A stretch of 5,804 nucleotides of DNA from an uncultured Asticcacaulis sp. (GTDB taxonomy: Bacteria; Pseudomonadota; Alphaproteobacteria; Caulobacterales; Caulobacteraceae): NCBI GenBank assembly GCA_946480125.1, contig CAMLIY010000194.1:1-5804 (forward strand), in the 5' to 3' direction. Position 1 is the stretch's first letter. Each line of letters opens with the position of its first letter. Below, one piece after another: positions 1 through 5,280 of this stretch. Below the pieces are notes generated by a model. The model was not told where the DNA came from. It did no database searches and saw only the letters and a list, made by a program, of their open reading frames with translations. A program made the position numbers and the translations under genes.

Positions 1-579
1 GTCGAAACGGTAGATATAGGGGCCGTATTCGTCGGAAATGAAAACGCTCTTGCCATCCTTTGACAGGCGCAGACCTTCGGGATCGAGACGCGCATTGACG
101 GGATCGGTCGATTGACCGGCGCCAAAGGCATCCGATCGTCCGGTAAAATAAAAATGCGTCTGATCATTCCGCTTTTGTACCGGCGCCGCGCCATAGGCCA
201 GCGGTATCGGGCTGTATAGCAGGGTGGTGGCGGTCAGGTGGATGTCGAGCGTGTAAGGCAAGGCGCCGGTTGCCGGGTTCAGTTTCGCCGTCAGCCGGTG
301 GAAACGCGGCACATAGCTGGTGGTGTTGTCGATGGCGGCGTTATAGACATCGGCGTTCGGACCGCGGTCCGGCAGGGCCAGGAAATTATCGCCACCGGCC
401 CAGTCAAACGCCGAGCCGATACCCCCCAGGCGATTGCCTGGCACACCGCTTTCCAGCGCCGCCGCCGTGACGGCTGAGAGGTCCGCGGCGCCTTCAACCT
501 TGCCAACGGCGATCAGGATCGGTTCGGCGGCGGCCGGCAGGGCGGCGAACAGGGCAAGCAGAGGCAGAAAACGACGCAT
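1..579 (-). CDS. Secreted phytase-like / esterase-like protein, N-terminal part (runs off left edge)
   Basis: This frame is open from an ATG at 579 to the window edge, giving 193 codons with no stop. The start is supported by GGAG six bases upstream. Residues 1-18 form a signal peptide: an Arg-Arg n-region, a Leu/Ala/Phe core, and cleavage probably after Ala-Ala-Ala, before Glu19. The mature protein is therefore probably periplasmic or secreted. Residues about 49-82 (GGIGSAFDW, then FLALPDRGPNAD) and 166-193 (DPEGLRLSKDGKSVFISDE, then YGPYIYRFD) are typical of the 'esterase-like activity of phytase' family, which has a beta-propeller-like fold. Members are annotated as phytase-like or esterase-like, but the true substrate is usually unknown. 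The C-terminal half lies outside the window, so completeness cannot be judged. It lies 51 nt downstream of the DUF2252 gene on the same strand, so co-transcription is possible. The family call is confident; the substrate is not. Confidence 0.85.
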   Translation of the reverse strand, partial: MRRFLPLLALFAALPAAAEPILIAVGKVEGAADLSAVTAAALESGVPGNRLGGIGSAFDWAGGDNFLALPDRGPNADVYNAAIDNTTSYVPRFHRLTAKLNPATGALPYTLDIHLTATTLLYSPIPLAYGAAPVQKRNDQTHFYFTGRSDAFGAGQSTDPVNARLDPEGLRLSKDGKSVFISDEYGPYIYRFD

Positions 580-630
580 AGACAACTCCATCGAAACACG
601 GACCGTCTATGCACGCGCTGTATGACAGGC

Positions 631-1836
631 TTATAACGCCGAACCTTGCGCATATTTACGGCAATGTTCGAGATAGCCGCCTTCATGGCTGATCACCAGC
701 TCGACCACGCTTGACCACAACCAGGATGGCGCATCCAGTGTCTTCGAATGATGACGCGCCAGTTCGGTGCGCCAGACTTTACGAGTCGCCTCATCCATCT
801 GGCGGGCATGCGCCTTGCCGACGATAAAGGCGAGGAACCGCGCCACCTTCATGGCCTCGTCCTGGGTCAGGTGTTCGATTTCAAACTTCATATCCTGTGG
901 TAATAGTTCGCGGACAAACACCGAGCGATCCAGTAGCCGGGCTGCCAGGATACGTGTGCCCAGCGCCGGCGACATATGCCAGGCGCCCTGCACCACACGT
1001 TCGGCATTATCTTTCGGCATGCCCGCGCCATGATCCGGCGTTACCGCCGAAATGGCCTCCTTGATATCCATCAGGCACAGTTCTTCCGGCTTGCCCGGCC
1101 TGCCGCCTATCCCGACCAGAACGGCATAGCGCAGATTACCGAGAGAGCTGCAACCCTTGACCCAGTAGGCCGCATCCAGCACCTGAACCGACGCATCATC
1201 ATGGCGCGACCGCAGGGATGTCACCATGCGACGGAGTTTTTCATCCTCGAACAGCACTTCAATATCGCGGCGCTCCTGTTTTGAGATCGGCCAGTAGGTC
1301 TTGCCCAGGGGAATGGTTGGCGTTTCGTCGCCGATCCGCTCGCGCGCCAGATGCTTCCACTTACGGCCAAGCGCCGTTTCTATGGCGTCTTCCACCGCTT
1401 CCGGCCGCTCGATATCCATCTCGCCGTCTGTGAATGCCCTCTCGTAACCATCGACCATCTGCTCGATCATCCGCACCGTGATGATGCCAGGCAGGTCAGA
1501 GCCGCGCGCCGCGCTGGCCAGCGAGAGCCCCAGCCGGATCAGGTCATGCGCCGGATTGCCGATGACCGACTGATCGAGATCGCGGATCTGGATATCGATC
1601 ATGCCCTTGGCGCTGGCGATCGGACCGAGGTTGCCAATATGGCAATCGCCGCAAATCCATACCGGCGGGCCTTTCGGCACCTTGATACTTTCCGCTGAAG
1701 TCAGCCAGGCGTAGAACTGCTTGGTGCTGCCCCTGACATAGGCGTGCGCCGAGCGCGCCATCTTGGCGTTGCGCAGGGCGGCCAGCGCCGCCTGGCGATC
1801 TTTCGTCCGGACAGAACCGGGAAATGTGGTCTTCAT
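631..1836 (-). CDS. DUF2252 family protein, kinase-like motifs
   Basis: A complete 401-residue protein with no signal peptide or membrane segment, so probably cytoplasmic. It matches DUF2252 (COG4320) along its length: KMARSAHAYVRG (25-36), ICGDCHIGNLG (61-71), an acidic IRDLDQS (84-90) followed by a DLIRL helix, a Gly-rich KGCSSLGNLRYAVLVG (227-242), DIKEA (257-261), a VVQGAWHMSPALG segment (281-293), VRELLPQDMK (308-317) and GKAHARQ (340-346). GDxHxxN followed by DxD resembles the catalytic and metal-binding loops of aminoglycoside-phosphotransferase-like kinases. The Gly-rich strand pair and KEA lysine resemble an ATP-binding lobe, but come after the catalytic loop. The family has no established substrate that I know of. 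ATG 1836 is preferred over a TTG at 1851 because GAGGGGGG sits five bases upstream. The same-strand phytase-like gene follows after 51 nt, and the aldo/keto reductase is divergent. Confidence 0.88.
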   Translation of the reverse strand: MKTTFPGSVRTKDRQAALAALRNAKMARSAHAYVRGSTKQFYAWLTSAESIKVPKGPPVWICGDCHIGNLGPIASAKGMIDIQIRDLDQSVIGNPAHDLIRLGLSLASAARGSDLPGIITVRMIEQMVDGYERAFTDGEMDIERPEAVEDAIETALGRKWKHLARERIGDETPTIPLGKTYWPISKQERRDIEVLFEDEKLRRMVTSLRSRHDDASVQVLDAAYWVKGCSSLGNLRYAVLVGIGGRPGKPEELCLMDIKEAISAVTPDHGAGMPKDNAERVVQGAWHMSPALGTRILAARLLDRSVFVRELLPQDMKFEIEHLTQDEAMKVARFLAFIVGKAHARQMDEATRKVWRTELARHHSKTLDAPSWLWSSVVELVISHEGGYLEHCRKYAQGSAL

Positions 1837-1841
1837 ACCTG

Positions 1842-1849
1842 CCCCCCTC
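1842..1849 (-). promoter_or_regulatory. Ribosome binding site of the DUF2252 gene
   Basis: On the minus strand GAGGGGGG lies five bases before ATG 1836. A longer in-frame start at TTG 1851 would overlap this site, so the site decides the start. Confidence 0.6.
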
Positions 1850-1862
1850 AATACGCGATGTA

Positions 1863-1881
1863 CATATCGGCTTTGTATATG
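1863..1881. repeat. Inverted repeat CATAT-N9-ATATG, possible operator
   Basis: CATAT at 1863-1867 and its reverse complement ATATG at 1877-1881 are separated by nine bases, a geometry that would suit a dimeric regulator. It is centred about 36 bases upstream of the DUF2252 start and overlaps a possible minus-strand -10 (TATACA). The arms are only 5 bp and AT-rich, so chance is a real alternative. Confidence 0.25.
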
Positions 1882-1975
1882 GAAGCGCGTGTAAGCAAGC
1901 CATGTGTCACGATGGCCCGGTTATAGTTTTTCAGGCTTATTTGCCCCGCCCTGCCTTCCATGCAACGGACCATGA

Positions 1976-3001
<1,026 letters not shown>

Positions 3002-3013
3002 TTGCCGGCAAAG

Positions 3014-3047
3014 AAAAATCCCCCAGAACGAATTCTGGGGGATTTTT
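3014..3047. terminator. Bidirectional intrinsic terminator between convergent genes
   Basis: A perfect 15-bp stem pairs 3014-3028 with 3033-3047 around a CGAA loop; its core is TCCCCCAGAA/TTCTGGGGGA. On the plus strand it ends in seven T (3043-3049), 12 bases after the aldo/keto reductase stop. Read on the minus strand it ends in five T, so it can also stop transcription from the DUF4142 gene. Confidence 0.93.
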
Positions 3048-3057
3048 TTGCCCGCAA

Positions 3058-3075
3058 TCAGACCATAAGGTCTGA
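3058..3075. repeat. Small hairpin downstream of the DUF4142 gene
   Basis: TCAGACC (3058-3064) and GGTCTGA (3069-3075) form a perfect 7-bp stem with an ATAA loop, 14 bases past the DUF4142 stop on the minus strand. It has no T-tract of its own, so it is not a classic terminator. It could protect the 3' end of the mRNA or act together with the terminator just beyond it. Confidence 0.5.
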
Positions 3076-3089
3076 CCCGCGAAGGCGGA

Positions 3090-3758
3090 TTAGTTGCCGC
3101 CTTGCCCGACCGCATCAAGCTTGTCGCCATTGGCCGAGAGGGTCGGCAAGGTATTGGCGGCAAAGGTCTTGACCGACTCATCGGTGCCGGTGGCGGCGTA
3201 AGACTTGAAGACGGTTTCCGCCTTGTCGTTCACTTCGCCGAGGGCGGCGACATATTTGGTGTCGAAATCGGCACCCTTGGCGGCCTTCAGTTCACCAAGC
3301 TTCATATTATAGTCATCGGTAAAATTCTGATCGAAGTGCATATCTGAAGTCGAGCCCTGAATGGCCGCGACCATGCTGGTGCGGGTCTTCAGGCCGTTAT
3401 CCAGAACGGTTTGGGCAGTCGCCTTGACATCGGCGCTCTCGCCTTGCGTGGCGGCCAGCTGACTGGCGGCGATGCTGAACTCATTGGCCATGAAGGCTTC
3501 CTTCATGAAGTTCTTTGCGGCATTTGGATCAGCGGCCACAGCCGGAGCGGCCCCAGGCGCAGCGGTTGTTGGCGCGGCGGTCATTGGCGCGGTGGTCATT
3601 GGCGCGGTGGCTGGCGGCGCCGTTACGGGCGCCACGGCCGGCTGCGAAGGCGATGCGCCTTGATCAGGCGCCGTGGTCTGTGCAGAGGCACTAAGGGCGG
3701 CGGCAGCAACAACGGCGGCCAGAATACCGGAAACCTTGTAGGAAAGTGTGTTCTTCAT
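3090..3758 (-). CDS. Exported DUF4142 family protein with Ala/Pro/Thr linker
   Basis: A 222-residue exported protein. Residues 1 to about 27 are a signal peptide (MKNTLSYK, a hydrophobic Ala/Val core, then SASAQ), so the mature protein is probably periplasmic or envelope-bound. A low-complexity Ala/Pro/Thr linker (about 28-78) includes imperfect five-residue repeats such as TTAPM. From about residue 80 to the end is an all-helical DUF4142 domain: NFMKEAFMANEFSIAASQLA, ATAQTVLDNGLK, KYVAALGEVNDKAETVF and LPTLSANGDKLDAV. DUF4142 proteins are ferritin-like helical bundles of unclear function, often induced by stress. Family members as I remember them have His at three positions that here are Asn (in LDNG, EVND and SANG). 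ATG 3758 is preferred: GAGGA lies eight bases upstream, whereas the alternative ATG 3767 abuts that site. It is convergent with the aldo/keto reductase gene and appears to be a single-gene unit. Confidence 0.85.
   Translation of the reverse strand: MKNTLSYKVSGILAAVVAAAALSASAQTTAPDQGASPSQPAVAPVTAPPATAPMTTAPMTAAPTTAAPGAAPAVAADPNAAKNFMKEAFMANEFSIAASQLAATQGESADVKATAQTVLDNGLKTRTSMVAAIQGSTSDMHFDQNFTDDYNMKLGELKAAKGADFDTKYVAALGEVNDKAETVFKSYAATGTDESVKTFAANTLPTLSANGDKLDAVGQGGN
3556..3615 (-). repeat. Tandem 15-bp repeat (about four units) in the DUF4142 linker
   Basis: Four consecutive 15-bp units start with GGCGC (at 3556, 3571, 3586 and 3601). The middle two differ by a single base (GGCGCGGCGGTCATT and GGCGCGGTGGTCATT). 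On the coding strand they encode Ala/Pro/Thr/Met pentapeptides. Because the unit is a multiple of three, copy-number changes would alter linker length without a frameshift. Confidence 0.75.
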
Positions 3759-3766
3759 AACATTCA

Positions 3767-3771
3767 TCCTC
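3767..3771 (-). promoter_or_regulatory. Ribosome binding site of the DUF4142 gene
   Basis: Minus-strand GAGGA is eight bases before ATG 3758. The upstream in-frame ATG at 3767 overlaps or abuts it and cannot use it, so it fixes the start at 3758. Confidence 0.6.
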
Positions 3772-3960
3772 ATTGTGAATATCTGCACCTGTTAAGCGGG
3801 TGCGGGCTGAGGATTGATAATAATGACACGGCTTGGTAGAAATGCGGCTCTTTGAGTAAGATTTCGTACCCATTGGCGGGCAAAAAATAAAAAAAACATA
3901 AGCGAAGGCGGTCAGGCAAGGCCATCATGGCAGGATTATGACCAAACCGCGGTGACAGGC
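3772..3960 (-). other. Intergenic region upstream of the DUF4142 gene, with T-rich tract
   Basis: This spacer lies between the ArsR-like stop and the DUF4142 ribosome site. On the minus strand it holds eight T, A, six T (plus-strand positions about 3885-3899). This tract may serve as the tail of a weak terminator for the ArsR-like gene or as an AT-rich upstream promoter element for the DUF4142 gene. No GC-rich stem abuts the tract, so a classic terminator is not supported. ATTATTATC (minus strand, about 3814-3824) could contain a -10 element, but no good -35 is visible. No gene is convincing here. Confidence 0.35.
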
Positions 3961-4314
3961 TCACGAAGGGCTGTCCGCCACAGCCGGATTATTTTTGAAC
4001 CAGGCCTGCAAGGCGGTGGCGGCTTCAGCGTTATTTTCCGTCACATCTTCCAGCAAAAAGCCCACTAGATCGGCATAATGGCTGAAATTGGCGCGGTAGA
4101 TGATCGAGCGTCCATCGCGATAGGCATTTAGCAGTCCCGCGCCGGTCAGGATGGAGAGGTGGGTCGAGGCCGTATTCGCCGGTATGGCGTTGGCGGCGGC
4201 GATCTTGCCGGCGGCCATGCCATCAGGTCCCGCCTTCACTATGGTACGGAAGACGTTGAGACGACCGGGATGCGCCAGAGCAAAAAGATTAACCACCGCG
4301 TCTTCACTGATCAT
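3961..4314 (-). CDS. ArsR-family winged-helix transcriptional regulator
   Basis: A 117-residue cytoplasmic DNA-binding protein. The N-terminal helix VVNLFALAHPGRLNVFRTIV and the helix-turn-helix (KIAAANAIPANTASTHLSILTGAGLL), followed by the wing (YRDGRSIIYRANF), are diagnostic of ArsR-type repressors, which normally bind as dimers near their own promoters. The protein contains no cysteine. The Cys pairs that classic ArsR proteins use to sense As(III) or Sb(III) (an ELCVC-like site or C-terminal Cys pair) are therefore absent, and its signal is probably not a thiol-bound metalloid. ATG 4314 is chosen because AAAGG lies seven bases upstream; an upstream TTG at 4371 has no such site. It lies 209 bases downstream of the ArsC-like gene on the same strand, with a possible promoter of its own. 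The family is confident; the ligand is unknown. Confidence 0.9.
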   Translation of the reverse strand: MISEDAVVNLFALAHPGRLNVFRTIVKAGPDGMAAGKIAAANAIPANTASTHLSILTGAGLLNAYRDGRSIIYRANFSHYADLVGFLLEDVTENNAEAATALQAWFKNNPAVADSPS

Positions 4315-4321
4315 AGGGAGG

Positions 4322-4326
4322 CCTTT
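4322..4326 (-). promoter_or_regulatory. Ribosome binding site of the ArsR-like gene
   Basis: Minus-strand AAAGG is seven bases before ATG 4314. It favours this start over an upstream TTG that would add 19 residues. Confidence 0.5.
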
Positions 4327-4386
4327 GGAACGGATCGCCTCCAGCCGATAGCCTGGCGCGACAAACTGCAAGTAGAGCGTTCTGTT

Positions 4387-4392
4387 ATTATG
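4387..4392 (-). promoter_or_regulatory. Possible -10 element of the ArsR-like gene
   Basis: On the minus strand CATAAT matches five of six bases of the sigma-70 -10 consensus. Transcription from it would start near 4380, giving a leader of about 65 bases to ATG 4314. The -35 position is GC-rich and poor. It overlaps the AGTTTC direct repeat, as expected for an autoregulated ArsR promoter. Low to moderate support. Confidence 0.3.
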
Positions 4393-4406
4393 AAACTATG
4401 GAAACT
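4389..4406 (-). repeat. 9-bp direct repeat AGTTTC(CAT/ATA), possible ArsR-like operator
   Basis: On the minus strand two adjacent nonamers, AGTTTCCAT and AGTTTCATA, share AGTTTC at a 9-base period and overlap the candidate -10. Position and overlap fit an operator, although ArsR sites are more often inverted than direct repeats. Confidence 0.3.
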
Positions 4407-4523
4407 TAAAGGCGAGCGCGCCTATCTTTCCTCACAATACGACTGATGTCCCCACACGCTTTCGTGCAAAACCTGTGATCTCGATAAGAAAAAACGTCAT
4501 CTCTGAGGAGGAAAAATCGAGCC
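4407..4523. other. Spacer between the ArsC-like and ArsR-like genes
   Basis: The ArsC-like stop to the promoter-like repeats holds no convincing gene. Two weak inverted repeats are visible: CACG-CTTT-CGTG (about 4455-4466), and TGAGG (4504-4508) with CCTCA (4522-4526) overlapping the ArsC-like stop, followed on the minus strand by six T about nine bases later. The latter might be a poor terminator. A plus-strand 18-codon frame starting at 4390 has no ribosome site. Confidence 0.3.
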
Positions 4524-5045
4524 TCACGCCGCAAGCCGTATGCTCTCTTCACCCATACGATCGAGCAGCGTCTGAATTTGCGGTCCGGTCAGGCAAGCCT
4601 CAGACAGATTGGCCAGGGCATCTAGACGCGCCGCCAGATGGTTGAAAATATCGTCATATGCCGTGGCCATGGCGCCCGACGAACCGGACACATCGCAGGG
4701 GTCGGGCATGTGCCAGTCGGTTATGACCGGCCGGCCTTTGAATTGTGGCAACCGTCCGCTGCCCCGGCGGTCAGGCGATAATCGGATAATGAAATCAAAG
4801 CCGGGATCTTTGGCTTCCATGAGCGCGGCCATCTGCTTGGCGTAAAAACGGTCGGCGCTGTATTTCATCTTTTCCAGCAGGCCAAGCGCATGAGGACTGA
4901 CCGTTTCAGTCACAGTATATCCCGCCGAAAAAGCCGCAAACCGGCCCGCACCCAGGCGTGTCAGCAGCGCCTCGGCCAGAATGGACCGCGCCGAATTATC
5001 GGCACACAGGAACAAGACATTAAAAGTACGCAAACCCGCCGTCAT
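4524..5045 (-). CDS. ArsC-like low-molecular-weight protein-tyrosine-phosphatase family protein
   Basis: A 173-residue cytoplasmic protein with the fold-defining P-loop of LMW phosphatases and thioredoxin-type arsenate reductases: LFLCADNSARS, with catalytic Cys14 and Arg20 in a CX5R motif. FSAGY (39-43), SPHALGLLEKM (50-60), FDFIIRLS (83-90) and ITDWHMPDPCDVSG (108-121, probable general acid Asp115) follow the ArsC pattern. Length is normal for the family. The segment that normally carries the two redox cysteines (ITVCDxAxxExCPxxPG) is here IRLSPDRRGSGRLPQFKG: Ser90 and Leu99 replace them. Only Cys117 and Cys151 remain besides Cys14. Classic thioredoxin-coupled arsenate reduction therefore looks unlikely; a phosphatase or a glutathione-dependent activity is possible. 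ATG 5045 (GAGGG four bases upstream) is chosen; ATG 5060, five codons earlier, is an alternative. The frame stays open into ctrA, but starts that far upstream are not credible. Confidence 0.82.
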   Translation of the reverse strand: MTAGLRTFNVLFLCADNSARSILAEALLTRLGAGRFAAFSAGYTVTETVSPHALGLLEKMKYSADRFYAKQMAALMEAKDPGFDFIIRLSPDRRGSGRLPQFKGRPVITDWHMPDPCDVSGSSGAMATAYDDIFNHLAARLDALANLSEACLTGPQIQTLLDRMGEESIRLAA

Positions 5046-5049
5046 CCGA

Positions 5050-5054
5050 CCCTC
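5050..5054 (-). promoter_or_regulatory. Ribosome binding site of the ArsC-like gene
   Basis: Minus-strand GAGGG is four bases before ATG 5045. The alternative ATG 5060 has GGGGG (5067-5071) six bases upstream, so the choice is not absolute. Confidence 0.45.
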
Positions 5055-5071
5055 ATCCATATTCAGCCCCC

Positions 5072-5220
5072 ATAATACGGAATGGCCACACCCGGCCCCC
5101 GACGAGAACAAGGTTACCACCAATTGATTATTCTGGAATTTACGAAATGGGTGAATGAATTGACAATAAAAACGGACACAAAATCTATGCCTCCACCGCT
5201 TTTCGCGAGGTACAGGCGCA
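5072..5220 (-). promoter_or_regulatory. Upstream region of the ArsC-like gene, possible promoter
   Basis: This AT-rich stretch between the ctrA terminator and the ArsC-like gene must carry the latter's promoter, because the terminator isolates it from ctrA. On the minus strand TTGTCA (5161-5166) could be a -35, with GTAAAT (5138-5143) 17 bases on as a poor -10. The plus strand also has a perfect TTGACA (5160-5165), but no good -10 and no gene to drive. The exact promoter is uncertain. Confidence 0.25.
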
Positions 5221-5260
5221 ATAAAAAAGCCTGCCGAGAGAGGTCGGCAGGCTTTTTTAT
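5221..5260. terminator. Intrinsic terminator of ctrA (symmetric)
   Basis: A perfect 17-bp stem pairs 5221-5237 with 5244-5260 around a GAGAGG loop; the GC core is GCCTGCCGA/TCGGCAGGC. It is flanked by six A and six T, so it works on both strands. It lies 20 bases past the ctrA stop on the minus strand and separates ctrA from the ArsC-like gene. Confidence 0.95.
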
Positions 5261-5280
5261 ATTCTGATAGCAGACGCCGC

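Noticed and set aside
238..506. Short frames on both strands within the left 600 bases
   Set aside because: The minus-strand phytase-like frame from 579 to the edge, with signal peptide, ribosome site and family motifs, explains this region better.
976..1698. Plus-strand open frames of 70-115 codons across the DUF2252 gene
   Set aside because: They are antisense shadows of a complete, family-matching gene in GC-rich DNA.
3411..3839. Long plus-strand open frames across the DUF4142 gene, one Gly/Arg-rich
   Set aside because: They are antisense to a well-supported gene, their low complexity mirrors the Ala/Pro/Thr linker repeat, and no ribosome site or family resemblance is seen.
3079..3911. 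GCGAAGGCGG occurring at 3079-3088 and 3902-3911, flanking the DUF4142 gene like a target-site duplication
   Set aside because: A shared 10-mer is expected by chance in a window this size, and no mobile gene or terminal inverted repeats accompany it.
4159..4446. Plus-strand 95-codon frame overlapping the ArsR-like gene, ending in a short 18-codon frame from 4390
   Set aside because: No ribosome site or protein family is evident, and most of it is antisense to the regulator.
4504..4526. TGAGG/CCTCA stem overlapping the ArsC-like stop, followed by six T on the minus strand
   Set aside because: The stem is only 5 bp with a 13-base loop, and the T-tract is about nine bases away, too weak to call a terminator.
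5160..5188. Perfect TTGACA on the plus strand
   Set aside because: No acceptable -10 lies at 16-18 bases, and no plus-strand gene follows before the terminator at 5221.
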